Assembly (NCBI GenBank): GCA_032595685.2
Contig: CP159373.1
Span: 1,757,001-1,821,000 of the forward strand
Source of the DNA: Candidatus Electrothrix aestuarii
GTDB taxonomy: Bacteria; Desulfobacterota; Desulfobulbia; Desulfobulbales; Desulfobulbaceae
DNA length: 64,000 bases
Reading direction: 5' to 3'
The notes under the pieces are model-generated. The model searched no databases, was not told the origin of the DNA, and was given only the letters and a program-made list of their open reading frames with translations. The translations under genes were made by a program, and so were the position numbers. Shown in pieces: positions 23,227 to 32,277 of the stretch; positions within the stretch are counted from its first letter, which is position 1, and each line of letters starts with the position of its first letter.

Positions 23227-24425
23227 TGCTGAAAATTAATGCCGAAACATGCATCGGCTGCGGCGTTTGTGAAGCCAACTGTGCCTTTGGTGCAATCACC
23301 TTGGAAAACGGCATTCCCGTGGTCGGCGACAACTGCACCTTGTGCGGCTCCTGTGTGGATAACTGCGAGGTCGGGGCCCTGCATATTGAAACAGCGGAGA
23401 AGAAAGCATCGGTTGATCTCTCTGTCTGGTCCGGTATCTGGGTCTTTGCGGAGGCCAGACACGGTAAGATCGCTTCGGTAGCCTTTGAGCTTCTGGGGAT
23501 CGGCAGGCAGCTCGCGGACCAGCGGCAGGCACCCCTGACAGCGATTTTGCTTGGGGCTGACTTACGCGGTAAGACCGATGAACTCATAGCTGCTGGCGCA
23601 GACAGGGTCTTGCTGGCCGATGATCCGGCCTTAGCCCAATACCGTGAGGATGTCTACGGCAAGGTACTGGAGCATCTTATCAATGAATACAAGCCTGAGG
23701 TACTCTTGGCTGGCGCTACAGCCATTGGCCGTTCGGTTATTCCGCAGGTCGCTACAGCCTTAGGCGCTGGTTTAACGGCAGATTGCACAGATCTGGCTAT
23801 TCGCCCGGAAGACGGCGTTCTTCTCCAGACCAGGCCAGCCTTTGGCGGCAATATTATGGCCACTATTGAGTGTCCCCGTTCACGTCCGCAGATGGCGACT
23901 GTACGGCCCAATGTTATGGCTTTGGCTGAAGCCGACTCCTCCCGGACTGGTGAGGTGATTGAGGTTGCCCTTTCCGCAGAACTTTTATCTTCCAGGATCG
24001 AAGTCCTGGAAACGGTAATTTGCCAAGAAGAACAAGGGAATATTCGCGAGTCAGAGGTCTTGGTCAGTGGTGGCCGGGGGATGGAAAATGAAAAAGGATT
24101 TGAATTACTCCGTGATCTTGCGGTAGAACTCAACGGTACAGTTTCTGCCTCCAGGGCTGCTGTTGATTCAGGTTGGATTGGCTATCCCTGTCAGGTAGGA
24201 CAAACCGGGAAGACGGTCAGCCCCAAGCTCTATATTGCCTGTGGTATCTCCGGTGCAGTTCAGCATACAGTGGGTATGCAATCCGCCGAAACCATTGTGG
24301 CGATTAATCGTGATGAAAAGGCGCCAATTTTTGATCTTGCTACCTATGGCCTGATAGGCGATTTATTTGAAATTCTTCCCTTGCTTACCCAGAAAATAAA
24401 GGAGCAGCGTAGCCATGTCGCTTGA
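23226..24425 (+). CDS. etfA: Electron transfer flavoprotein alpha subunit with N-terminal 2x[4Fe-4S] ferredoxin domain
   Basis: Residues 1-60 hold two ferredoxin motifs: CIGCGVCEANC and CTLCGSCVDNC. The ETF alpha body follows, and the FAD domain is clear at PKLYIACGISGAVQHTVGMQ through IFDLATYGLIGDL. Total 399 residues, longer than plain EtfA by the ferredoxin part. ETFs of this type occur in strict anaerobes, including the caffeyl-CoA reductase-Etf complex that couples NADH, ferredoxin and enoyl-CoA reduction. That suggests, but does not prove, flavin-based bifurcation or confurcation here. It overlaps fabG by 11 bases. Confidence 0.95.
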   Translation: MLKINAETCIGCGVCEANCAFGAITLENGIPVVGDNCTLCGSCVDNCEVGALHIETAEKKASVDLSVWSGIWVFAEARHGKIASVAFELLGIGRQLADQRQAPLTAILLGADLRGKTDELIAAGADRVLLADDPALAQYREDVYGKVLEHLINEYKPEVLLAGATAIGRSVIPQVATALGAGLTADCTDLAIRPEDGVLLQTRPAFGGNIMATIECPRSRPQMATVRPNVMALAEADSSRTGEVIEVALSAELLSSRIEVLETVICQEEQGNIRESEVLVSGGRGMENEKGFELLRDLAVELNGTVSASRAAVDSGWIGYPCQVGQTGKTVSPKLYIACGISGAVQHTVGMQSAETIVAINRDEKAPIFDLATYGLIGDLFEILPLLTQKIKEQRSHVA

Positions 24426-25164
24426 TGGAAAAATAGCATTAGTAACTGGTGGAAGCCGAGGAATCGGCAGAGCTATCTGTCTACAGTTGGCTGCTCAAGG
24501 CGCAACAGTTGGTATTAACTATGTAAGTAATTCCAGCGCAGCTGAAGAGGTCCTGGCCGAGATTACTGGTCAAGGTGGTAACGGCTTTGTCTGTGGTTTT
24601 GACGTTGCAGATACAAAAGCTGTGGGAAAAGCAATCAAGAACCTTACTGCGGAGCAGGGAGGCCTGGATATCCTGGTGAATAATGCCGGTATCACACGAG
24701 ATGGACTCATGGCCCGGATGAAGGATGATGATTGGGATGCGGTTTTGAATACCAATCTGAAAGGTGCCTTCACCTGTTCAAAGGCAGCAATGCGTGGCAT
24801 GATGAAAAAACGCTGGGGTCGGATTATCAATATCACCTCGGTGATTGGTTTTCTTGGCAATGCCGGGCAGGTGAATTATGCTTCAGCGAAAGCAGGATTG
24901 ATCGGCTTGACGAAGTCTATGGCACGAGAGCTGGCTGGCCGTCAGGTCACTGTGAACTGCGTGGCTCCAGGCTACATTGCAACCGATATGACCGCTGATT
25001 TACCTGAAGATATCCAAAAGATGATTTTATCCTCAATTCCTCTGGGCACTCTTGGTACACCGGAAGATGTAGCAAGTGCTGTGACCTATCTGGCCTCGGA
25101 GGGGAGCGGATATATGACTGGGCAGACCTTGCATGTGAATGGCGGGATGTACATGGGGAACTAA
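24415..25164 (+). CDS. fabG: 3-oxoacyl-ACP reductase
   Basis: An NADPH-dependent short-chain dehydrogenase of 249 residues that reduces beta-ketoacyl-ACP. The cofactor loop is TGGSRGIGRAI, followed by NNAGITRD, the catalytic serine in ITSVIG and the YASAK motif with tyrosine and lysine. The C-terminus GYMTGQTLHVNGGMYMGN is typical of FabG. Its ATG lies within the etfA 3' end, so the ETF and fatty-acid genes are translationally linked. Confidence 0.95.
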   Translation: MSLDGKIALVTGGSRGIGRAICLQLAAQGATVGINYVSNSSAAEEVLAEITGQGGNGFVCGFDVADTKAVGKAIKNLTAEQGGLDILVNNAGITRDGLMARMKDDDWDAVLNTNLKGAFTCSKAAMRGMMKKRWGRIINITSVIGFLGNAGQVNYASAKAGLIGLTKSMARELAGRQVTVNCVAPGYIATDMTADLPEDIQKMILSSIPLGTLGTPEDVASAVTYLASEGSGYMTGQTLHVNGGMYMGN

Positions 25165-25274
25165 TCTCCAGGTAAGGAATCCAATTACTTAAATATAACT
25201 GTGGAAAACTATCGTTCGGAACAGGTGTTCTCGGACTCTTTTTTGCTACATATAACCAATTCAGGAGAAGAAGA

Positions 25275-25508
25275 ATGGCAGTCTCAGAGAAAATGATCGA
25301 CATTATTGAAGAGCAACTCAGTGTTGATAAGGATAAAATCGTTCCCGGTGCAGCTTTTGTAGATGACCTTGGAGCGGATTCCCTTGATCTGGTTGAACTG
25401 ATCATGGCTATGGAAGAAGAGTTTGATGTTGAGATTCCTGATGAGGATGCAGAGAAGATTGCAACTGTTCAGGATGCGATAGACTACGTTGATAAGATCC
25501 AGGGATAA
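25275..25508 (+). CDS. acpP: Acyl carrier protein
   Basis: The 77-residue, acidic ACP carries growing acyl chains on 4'-phosphopantetheine. The attachment serine lies in the conserved [11 protein letters not shown] motif. An AGGAGAAGAAG site precedes the ATG. A gap of 110 bp separates it from fabG, leaving room for its own promoter, which is common for acpP. Confidence 0.97.
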   Translation: MAVSEKMIDIIEEQLSVDKDKIVPGAAFVDDLGADSLDLVELIMAMEEEFDVEIPDEDAEKIATVQDAIDYVDKIQG

Positions 25509-25545
25509 GTTTGTGTAACGCACATCTTTCCTCTAGGAGATGAGG

Positions 25546-25603
25546 TGTCAGTTGAACGAGCGAGGATCTTTTCAGGGATTTTTCTGGTACGAGCTGACAC
25601 CTG
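25546..25603. repeat. Inverted-repeat-bounded segment between acpP and fabF
   Basis: The segment starts AGGTGTCAG and ends CTGACACCT, giving 9-bp complementary ends about 40 bases apart. It fills much of the 126-bp gap between acpP and fabF. It could be a tiny non-autonomous element or a weak hairpin affecting readthrough; there is no T-run. Confidence 0.5.
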
Positions 25604-25634
25604 GAATAATAGAAAACTTATAGATTAGTTAAGC

Positions 25635-26888
25635 ATGGCCAAGAATGCACAGCGGCGGGTTGTTGTCACCGGTGTCGGATTAGTCACTCCCCTAGGAACT
25701 GGAACAGATAAAACCTGGCAGGGGCTGGTGAACGGACAGAGTGGGATCGGACCTATTACCCATTTTGACGCATCTGCACATAGCTCTCAAATTGCCGCAG
25801 AGGTAAAGGATTTTACCCCTGATCTCTGGTTTGAAAAAAAGCAGGCAAAACATCTGGATCTTTTTGTTCAGTTCGGTATTGCTGCCGCTGATATGGCGGT
25901 TAAAGCCAGCGGTTTGGAAATCACTGAGGAATTGGCCGAGAGAATCGGTGTTGTGACCGGTTGCGGCATGGGTGGTATTTCGACTATTGAAGAATACCAT
26001 AAGATCATGCTGGAGAGAGGGCCGCGTCGGATTACACCATTCCTGGTTCCCCGGATGATTCCGAATATGCCGTCCGGGCATATCTCTATGCATATTAATG
26101 CCAAGGGACCAAATCTTGCCCTGTCCACAGCCTGTGCAGCAGGAACCCATGCTGTAGGTGAAGCCTATCGCCATATTTTGTTTGGTGATTGCGATATCGC
26201 AGTCACCGGTGGGACAGAGTCGGTTATCTCTCCCTTGACTGTAGGTGGCTTTGCATCAATGAAGGCCTTATCTACCCGTAACGATGACCCTACCCATGCT
26301 TCTCGGCCTTTTGATCGGGACCGAGACGGTTTTATCATTGCAGAAGGTGCAGGGATGATTGTCCTGGAAGAGCTGGAGTTCGCCCGTGCCCGTGGAGCTG
26401 AAATTTTGGCAGAGATGGTTGGCTATGGCCAATCCAGCGATGCTTATCATATTGCCGCCCCACCGGAAAATGGAGAGGGTGCGGTTCGCTGTATGAAGAT
26501 GGCATTGCGCAACGCAGGCATGAATCCTGAGGAGATTGATTATATCAATGCCCATGGTACCTCAACGCCATTGAATGATCGCTGCGAAACTGTTGCTATC
26601 AAAACCGTGTTTGCGGATCACGCCTATAAGTTGGCTATCAGTTCAACCAAGTCTATGACCGGTCATATGCTGGGCGGGGCTGGAGGCATTGAAGCCGCTT
26701 TTACCGCTTTGACCCTGCATAATCAGTGCATCCCCCCGACAGTCAATTTGGAAAATCCTGATCCAGACTGTGATCTGGATTATGTTCCGAATACGGCGCG
26801 TGAAACCTCAATCCGAGCAGCGATGTCGAACTCATTCGGATTTGGTGGAACCAATGGGGTTATCATCATGAAACGCTTTGAAGACTGA
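25635..26888 (+). CDS. fabF: Beta-ketoacyl-ACP synthase II
   Basis: The 417-residue condensing enzyme elongates acyl-ACP. The nucleophile cysteine is in LSTACAAGTHAVG, and the two histidines are in NAHGTSTPLND and KSMTGHMLGGAGG. The C-terminal MSNSFGFGGTNG loop is typical. It is the last fatty-acid gene of the run and is followed by rpiB after 22 bp. No fabD and no standard enoyl reductase (FabI, FabK, FabV) are in the cluster. Confidence 0.96.
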   Translation: MAKNAQRRVVVTGVGLVTPLGTGTDKTWQGLVNGQSGIGPITHFDASAHSSQIAAEVKDFTPDLWFEKKQAKHLDLFVQFGIAAADMAVKASGLEITEELAERIGVVTGCGMGGISTIEEYHKIMLERGPRRITPFLVPRMIPNMPSGHISMHINAKGPNLALSTACAAGTHAVGEAYRHILFGDCDIAVTGGTESVISPLTVGGFASMKALSTRNDDPTHASRPFDRDRDGFIIAEGAGMIVLEELEFARARGAEILAEMVGYGQSSDAYHIAAPPENGEGAVRCMKMALRNAGMNPEEIDYINAHGTSTPLNDRCETVAIKTVFADHAYKLAISSTKSMTGHMLGGAGGIEAAFTALTLHNQCIPPTVNLENPDPDCDLDYVPNTARETSIRAAMSNSFGFGGTNGVIIMKRFED

Positions 26889-26910
26889 TCAACCGTCTTG
26901 GAGAAAATAA

Positions 26911-27336
26911 ATGAAGATCGCAGTAGGCAGTGACCACGGGGGCTTTGAGCTCAAGGAACTGATCGTTCGATTTCTGGGAGAGCTGGGCCAGGAGGTTGAG
27001 TCTGTGGGCTGCCATTCCTTGAACTCTGTTGATTATCCGGATTTTGCAGAAAAGGTGTGTACAGCTGTACGCACGGGAGCATGTGATTGCGGCATTCTCG
27101 TTTGCGGTACAGGTATCGGCATGTCCATTGCCGCCAATCGTCATAAGGAAATCCGGGCGGCACTTTGCCATGAGGCCTTTACTGCCAGAATGAGCCGTGA
27201 GCACAATAACTCGAATGTATTGTGTTTAGGTGGACGGGTTGTAGGACCTGAAATTGCCCTGGATATCGTCAAAACCTGGGTAGAAACGGAGTTTGCAGGT
27301 GGCCGTCATCAGAGAAGACTGGATATGTTCAGTTAA
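26911..27336 (+). CDS. rpiB: Ribose-5-phosphate isomerase B
   Basis: The 141-residue RpiB/LacAB-family isomerase interconverts ribose-5-phosphate and ribulose-5-phosphate. The start MKIAVGSDHGGFELKE, the active-site cysteine loop ILVCGTGIGMSIAANR and the HNNSNVLCLGGR segment are all present. It is followed by a clear intrinsic terminator, so it closes the transcription unit that includes fabF. Confidence 0.95.
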   Translation: MKIAVGSDHGGFELKELIVRFLGELGQEVESVGCHSLNSVDYPDFAEKVCTAVRTGACDCGILVCGTGIGMSIAANRHKEIRAALCHEAFTARMSREHNNSNVLCLGGRVVGPEIALDIVKTWVETEFAGGRHQRRLDMFS

Positions 27337-27392
27337 AGAAGGCCTGCAAGGCTCGCGTGAGCAATAAGAGATAAACACATAATGATGTGATC

Positions 27393-27425
27393 ACGGCAGC
27401 CCATAAAAGGTGCTGCCGTTTTTGT
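27393..27425 (+). terminator. Intrinsic terminator after rpiB
   Basis: The stem ACGGCAGC pairs with GCTGCCGT around a 10-base loop and is followed at once by a T-rich tract (TTTTTGTT). It lies 57 bp after the rpiB stop and before glyA. Confidence 0.85.
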
Positions 27426-27536
27426 TATAGATGATCTCCCAGCATTCGTTGGGGGCGAACAAAGCATGGACGTTAGCTTGGCCGGGTGCCCGACCAAATT
27501 TTATATAAATCATAGAGAAAATTTTAGGCGGAAGGT

Positions 27537-28793
27537 ATGGCAACGCTAAAAGAAACAGACCTAGATATCTATACACAGATTCAATATGAGCTTGAGCGTC
27601 AGGCCAATCAGCTGGAGCTGATCGCCTCAGAAAATATTGTTTCACCAGCCGTATTGGAGGCGCAAGGCTCCATTTTTACCAATAAATATGCGGAAGGCTA
27701 TCCGAGCAGACGCTACTATGGTGGTTGTGATCATGCCGATGTGGTGGAGTCTCTTGCCTGTGAGCGTGCGAAGGAACTGTTCAATGCAGAATACGCCAAT
27801 GTGCAGCCGCATTCCGGGAGCCAGTCTAACATGGCTGTTTATTTTGCTACCCTGAAACCTGGTGATAAGGTACTGGGTATGGACTTGGCGCACGGTGGAC
27901 ACCTGACCCACGGCGCAACAGTTTCTTTTTCCGGCAAGCTGTTCAACTTCATTTCTTACGGAGTGAAGCGGGATACAGAGACCATTGATATGGCCGAGGT
28001 GGAAAGAATCGCTTTTGAGAATCGTCCCAAGATGATCGTGGCCGGTGCCAGCGCCTATCCCCGTATTATTGATTTTGAAGGTTTTCGTCATATAGCCGAT
28101 CAGATTGGCGCATTGTTTATGGTGGACATGGCCCATATTGCGGGTCTGGTAGCTGCTGGTGTACATCCTTCACCGGTCCCCTATGCTGATTTTGTTACCA
28201 CCACTACCCATAAAACCCTGCGTGGGCCACGCGGTGGTTTGATCCTGGCCAAGAAGAAATTTGCCAAGGCCTTGGATTCTAATATCTTCCCGGGAATTCA
28301 GGGTGGACCTCTTGTTCATGTGATTTCCGCAAAGGCAGTGAGCTTCAAAGAGGCTATGACCGAGGAGTATCGCCAATATCAAAAGCAGGTTGTGGCTAAT
28401 GCATCAACTTTGGCGACCCGCTTGGCAGAGCATGGTTTCCGGATTGTCTCCGGTGGTACAGACAATCATCTCATGCTCATTGACCTGAGCAGCAAGAATC
28501 TGACCGGAAAGGATGCGGAAGAACGTCTGGAACAGGCTGGGCTGACTGTTAATAAGAATGCCATTCCTTTTGACAAACAATCACGCTTTGTGACCAGTGG
28601 TATCCGTATCGGTACACCATCGGTTACGACTAGAGGGTTGAAGGAACCTGAGATGGTTATGATCGCTGATTGGATTAATCGAGTGCTCACCTCTGGTGAG
28701 GAAGAGGCTGCCTTGGTACGCCAGGAAGTACGGCAACTCTGTGATACTGTTCCTCTCTACCCTGAGATTGCTCGGGATAATTCTCTTTCATAA
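27537..28793 (+). CDS. glyA: Serine hydroxymethyltransferase
   Basis: A PLP enzyme of 418 residues that interconverts serine and glycine with tetrahydrofolate. Recognisable parts are the N-terminal [19 protein letters not shown], the [13 protein letters not shown] loop and the PLP lysine in [24 protein letters not shown] site precedes the ATG. It stands behind the rpiB terminator and probably has its own promoter in the 110 bp between them. Confidence 0.97.
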   Translation: MATLKETDLDIYTQIQYELERQANQLELIASENIVSPAVLEAQGSIFTNKYAEGYPSRRYYGGCDHADVVESLACERAKELFNAEYANVQPHSGSQSNMAVYFATLKPGDKVLGMDLAHGGHLTHGATVSFSGKLFNFISYGVKRDTETIDMAEVERIAFENRPKMIVAGASAYPRIIDFEGFRHIADQIGALFMVDMAHIAGLVAAGVHPSPVPYADFVTTTTHKTLRGPRGGLILAKKKFAKALDSNIFPGIQGGPLVHVISAKAVSFKEAMTEEYRQYQKQVVANASTLATRLAEHGFRIVSGGTDNHLMLIDLSSKNLTGKDAEERLEQAGLTVNKNAIPFDKQSRFVTSGIRIGTPSVTTRGLKEPEMVMIADWINRVLTSGEEEAALVRQEVRQLCDTVPLYPEIARDNSLS

Positions 28794-28829
28794 GTGGTTG
28801 CTCTGTTGTTTTTTGTAATGCATTCCCAT

Positions 28830-28849
28830 CCCTCCCCTTCCGGGGAGGG
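28830..28849 (+). terminator. Hairpin after glyA, possible terminator
   Basis: A perfect 8-bp stem CCCTCCCC/GGGGAGGG with a TTCC tetraloop lies 37 bp after the glyA stop. There is no T-run behind it, so termination is uncertain; it may instead stabilise the glyA transcript end. Confidence 0.45.
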
Positions 28850-28912
28850 AAAACAAGGTATGAAAGGTATCGCGCCTCTTCAAGATTGTCGCCGAAACCT
28901 TCATATAACGCT

Positions 28913-29365
28913 ATGAAATGCCCCTACTGCGGTCAGCTGGACAACCGGGTGATTGATTCTCGTCTCAATAAGGATAAAACCATTACCCGTCGTCGTCGTC
29001 ATTGTGAGGCCTGTGACCAGCGTTTTACCACCTATGAACGCATCGAAATGATGCTCCCTATGTTGGTGAAAAAAGATGGACGCCGCGAGGCATGGGATCG
29101 CGGGAAGATGATCCTGGGCCTGGAAAAGGCTTGCGAAAAACGTCCGGTGAGCCTGGAGGATATTGACCAGTTTGTTGATGGCATTGAGCACAGGTTGCAG
29201 GACATTGGTGGAAAAGAGCTTGCCACATCGCAGCTTGGGGAGTGGGTGATAGAAGCGCTCCCGCAGCTGGATGAGGTTGCCTATGTCCGCTTCGCTTCAG
29301 TCTATCGCCAGTTTAAGGATGTAAACGAGTTCATGGACGAGCTCAAGCATTTTTTGGATAAGTAG
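28913..29365 (+). CDS. nrdR: Transcriptional repressor NrdR
   Basis: The 150-residue NrdR is an ATP/dATP-sensing repressor of ribonucleotide reductase genes. It has the N-terminal zinc finger (MKCPYCGQLDNRVIDSR and CEACDQRFTTYER) and the ATP-cone domain, starting near VKKDGRREAWDRGKM. An upstream TTG in frame would add nine residues, but the ATG at 28913 gives the invariant MKCPYC start. It is followed by ribD after 27 bp, a very common pair. Confidence 0.95.
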   Translation: MKCPYCGQLDNRVIDSRLNKDKTITRRRRHCEACDQRFTTYERIEMMLPMLVKKDGRREAWDRGKMILGLEKACEKRPVSLEDIDQFVDGIEHRLQDIGGKELATSQLGEWVIEALPQLDEVAYVRFASVYRQFKDVNEFMDELKHFLDK

Positions 29366-29392
29366 CGTCAATAGGACATAATTTTTGCAGCT

Positions 29393-30523
29393 ATGAACTC
29401 TGATATCGAATACATGCGTCTTGCTCTAAGGGAGGCGGAAAAGGGTTTGGGAAGAACCTCGCCTAATCCCTGCGTTGGCGCAGTTATTGTTCGGGATGAT
29501 GAGGCAATAGCCCGGGGATACCATCGTCAGGCTGGTACTCCCCATGCAGAGGTCAATGCTATTGCTGATGCCGTTGAAAAGGGCAGAGATTGCGCTGGTG
29601 CGACTATCTATGTCACGCTGGAGCCTTGTAATCATACTGGGAGGACCCCTCCATGTACTCAAGCCATTCTGGCCGCTGGATTCAGTCGAGTTGTCATCGG
29701 GATGGCAGATCCCAACCCTGTTGCTTCAGGCGGTGCGGATTTTCTCCGCTCGCAAGGGATTGAGGTTACGCTCGGAGTTCTTGAACAGGAGTGCCGCCAG
29801 CTTAACTATCCTTTTCTCAAACATTCTGTGACCGGGCTGCCGTGGGTTGTGATGAAGGCGGGTATGAGCCTGGATGGAAAAATCAGCCGAAGGCAAGGAA
29901 AGGGCGGGGCGATCACCGGGCCGGATTCCAAGAAAAAAGTGCATCAACTGCGGGATCGGTTGGACGCTCTTCTCATCGGTAGTGGCACTGCCCTTATTGA
30001 TGACCCATCTCTGACGACTCGGTTAGAGGAAAAGGAGGGAAGAGACCCTCTTCGGGTTATACTTGATAGCCAGCTCCGGCTTCCTGCTGATGCCCGTATG
30101 CTCAAACAGCAATCTTCGGCCGCAACCTGGATATTCTGCGACCAGAATGCCTCTGAGCAAAAACAGAAAGAGCTGGAAGAGGCTGGGGCTGTCGTGTATA
30201 GAGTGAGGAAGGATGAGGATGGCGGGCTTGACCTGATTCATGTTCTGCGTCAACTAGGACAGGGCGATATTACTTCAGTGCTGGTGGAAGGAGGATCTGC
30301 TGTCCACGGTTCCTTTCTCAAGAAAAGGCTGGTTGATCAAGTCTATCTTTTTACAGCGCCTTATTTTATAGGAGAGCAAGGTGCCTCTCTCTTGAGCGGC
30401 TATAGCATTGGTGAAGAAGAGGAAGCGTTTTGTTTGGAAAATCGAACGGTAGAGACTCTAGGGAAAGATATCCTTATTCAGGGGCTGCTGAAAAATAGAG
30501 AAGCAGAGGGAAGAGGGCTATAG
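29393..30523 (+). CDS. ribD: Riboflavin biosynthesis deaminase/reductase RibD
   Basis: A bifunctional 376-residue enzyme. The N-terminal cytidine-deaminase-like domain (about 1-145) has the zinc motifs HAEVNAI and PCNHTGRTPPC. The C-terminal reductase domain (about 148-370) starts WVVMKAGMSLDGKI. It deaminates and then reduces the pyrimidine intermediate of riboflavin synthesis. The genes ribE, ribBA and ribH that often follow are absent here; the next gene is convergent. Confidence 0.95.
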   Translation: MNSDIEYMRLALREAEKGLGRTSPNPCVGAVIVRDDEAIARGYHRQAGTPHAEVNAIADAVEKGRDCAGATIYVTLEPCNHTGRTPPCTQAILAAGFSRVVIGMADPNPVASGGADFLRSQGIEVTLGVLEQECRQLNYPFLKHSVTGLPWVVMKAGMSLDGKISRRQGKGGAITGPDSKKKVHQLRDRLDALLIGSGTALIDDPSLTTRLEEKEGRDPLRVILDSQLRLPADARMLKQQSSAATWIFCDQNASEQKQKELEEAGAVVYRVRKDEDGGLDLIHVLRQLGQGDITSVLVEGGSAVHGSFLKKRLVDQVYLFTAPYFIGEQGASLLSGYSIGEEEEAFCLENRTVETLGKDILIQGLLKNREAEGRGL

Positions 30524-30614
30524 AGCTGTACAGAAGGGCAGGCGTAGAGTATGAGTACTGTGCTTTTTTGTGTGTTGCGCGCGCTCTGCATCACTGCACA
30601 TCATCTATCCTCAT

Positions 30615-31607
30615 TTATGACTGAAGCAATGCTTCTATCTTCGGCCAGATGCTGGCCAATTCTTCCTTAGAGCTGAAGTCTATACTCAGTGTTACCTGTT
30701 CCTCTTCAAATGACAGGGCATGCTCAACTCGTACCCCAGCAGGTAGCTGAAGTTGAGAGTTGAATTTTTTAAATTCGTCCTCAGCCTGTTTTAATCTGGG
30801 CTGGCATTGCTGGTCAAGCCAGCGTAAAAGCGAGCTTACTTGTTGTGGACCATTCAGTTGCTTGTCTTTCTCCTTTTCCCTCCATTGGCTGATTAATATT
30901 TCGACCGAAGTTTGCTTGCGTTTTGTCAGTTGAAAAAGCCGATCAAGCAAGTTTTGCTGCTTAGAGCCCCCTAGTTGAAATTGTTCGATGAGTTGGGCAA
31001 GCTGTTTTTGGTCAGCCAAAGAAAAACGAGCCAGTTTTTTTCCTGAGCGTGGTGCAATTATACCTTGGTGTAGGCCCAATTGAGCAGTCGTTTCCAAGTC
31101 AAGCAGAGCAACCAGCTCGCCCGACACATTTGGTTTTGGCTTCATTCCCAGCAGGGGCAGTAAGCGTAGTACCTCCTGCTCTTTTAATACCATACTTGCT
31201 TTCTGCAAAAGCACTGCCTGTTCAATAATACTGAGGCTCCCACTAAGGAGCTGATGCTGTACTAAAGCTGTAAATAAAAGGGCAGGGTTGTTTTCTCCTT
31301 TCTCCCCATTGGAAGAAAAAACAAGGGCGGGGAGTGTCTTCTCATCATGCTCCAGTTTATCTTTTTGTGTACTTGAGCTCTGAAAACATTGAAGATAGGC
31401 TTGGATACGCCTCCTCCCTGAAAGAATAATAAAGCTGCTATCCTGTTGTTTTAATAAGAGTGGTGGATGAAGTATTCCTAAATTGTTTATACTTTTCAGC
31501 AGGTTTTCTTGTAGAGGCTGATGGAAAGGATTGAGGGAATAATTCATGTCGCTCAGGTTGATATCATGCAATGACACCTGGCATAGAAGGGGAGCTCTGT
31601 TCTTCAT
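30615..31607 (-). CDS. ParB-like N-terminal domain protein
   Basis: A protein of about 330 residues. Its first 100 residues resemble a ParB/Srx nuclease-like domain, with a region-I arrangement (PLQENLLKSINNLGILHPPLLLKQ) and the SGRRRIQAYL motif corresponding to the GxRRxxA CTP-binding box. The rest is helical without a confident match. Two starts are possible, ATG at 31634 or 31607; the latter gives MKNRAPLLCQVSLHDINLS, closer to family starts, but neither has a good ribosome site. It is not next to parA, so it is probably not the main chromosome partition protein. It follows the IHF-like gene on the same strand behind a terminator. Confidence 0.65.
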   Translation of the reverse strand: MKNRAPLLCQVSLHDINLSDMNYSLNPFHQPLQENLLKSINNLGILHPPLLLKQQDSSFIILSGRRRIQAYLQCFQSSSTQKDKLEHDEKTLPALVFSSNGEKGENNPALLFTALVQHQLLSGSLSIIEQAVLLQKASMVLKEQEVLRLLPLLGMKPKPNVSGELVALLDLETTAQLGLHQGIIAPRSGKKLARFSLADQKQLAQLIEQFQLGGSKQQNLLDRLFQLTKRKQTSVEILISQWREKEKDKQLNGPQQVSSLLRWLDQQCQPRLKQAEDEFKKFNSQLQLPAGVRVEHALSFEEEQVTLSIDFSSKEELASIWPKIEALLQS

Positions 31608-31650
31608 TTTAATGGGATACGCAGGGAAGGACATGAAGGGGAGAAAGCGA

Positions 31651-31697
31651 TTTATAAAAAAAATCGGGACATCACCCTTATGAGCGCGTCCCGATTT
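31651..31697 (-). terminator. Intrinsic terminator after the IHF-alpha-like gene
   Basis: Read on the minus strand, AAATCGGGAC pairs with GTCCCGATTT around a 17-base loop and is followed by TTTTTTTATAAA. It lies 40 bp after the stop at 31738 and ahead of the ParB-like gene. Confidence 0.85.
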
Positions 31698-31737
31698 GTC
31701 ACCGGTCAATTTCGTCAGATGAAAAAATTCTACAGAT

Positions 31738-32022
31738 TTATCCGTTGATTTTATTGCGAAGAATGCCAGAGGGCTTAAAGGTAATAACCCTTCTTGCATC
31801 CAGAATAAGCTCATCGCCTGTCTGAGGATTACGTCCTCTTCTCGGGCGTTTATCCTTTACATTGAACTTGCCGAAACCACTGAGAAGAAGATCTTCCCCG
31901 GTGATCAGTGATTCTTTAACAAGATTGATAAAGGTTTCCACGGAATCTGTAGCCTGGGCTTTAGTCAGTCCTGGATGCTGCTGATAAACCTCTTGCACGA
32001 GGTTTGCTTTTGTCAATGTCAT
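31738..32022 (-). CDS. IHF alpha-like DNA-binding protein
   Basis: The 94-residue HU/IHF-fold protein bends DNA and helps to organise the nucleoid. Start MTLTKANLVQEVYQ, the LSGFGKFNVKDKRPRRGRNPQTG arm with the GRNPxTG tip and the end RRVITFKPSGILRNKI match the IHF alpha group better than HU. An IHF partner is not seen in the window. It ends with an intrinsic terminator. This is a canonical family member and should be kept apart from the diverged HU-like proteins at 42.2, 53 and 62.4 kb. Confidence 0.92.
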   Translation of the reverse strand: MTLTKANLVQEVYQQHPGLTKAQATDSVETFINLVKESLITGEDLLLSGFGKFNVKDKRPRRGRNPQTGDELILDARRVITFKPSGILRNKING

Positions 32023-32170
32023 TTTTACACTACCTCCACAGTATCAATTGAGTGCTTCTCTTGATTTTTCAATCTATTATATGATACGCAATTTTACAGG
32101 CATGTCAATCATAATCAAATAATAATGGGTCTCTATGGTGATTATTTTTTACGCGTCATCTTTTCGTATA

Positions 32171-32277
32171 AATAAGTAGTCGACTAAATATAATCGACAC
32201 TCCAATTTAGCTGCCGACCTGATTCGTCGGCATGTTGGAGTATAAAAAGTGTCGATTATTCAAGGTGACCTACTTAT
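32171..32277. repeat. About 105-bp imperfect palindrome at the 3' end of pilC
   Basis: The left arm starts AATAAGTAG at 32171, and the right arm ends CTACTTATT near 32278. The arms also share TAATCGACAC/GTGTCGATTA, CTCCAA/TTGGAG and a central perfect stem GCCGAC-GTCGGC (32213-32231). Small insertions interrupt the right arm. The palindrome reaches the stop codon of pilC. It may be a miniature inverted-repeat element that now serves as a transcript end, or a long terminator hairpin; there is no T-run. Confidence 0.8.
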
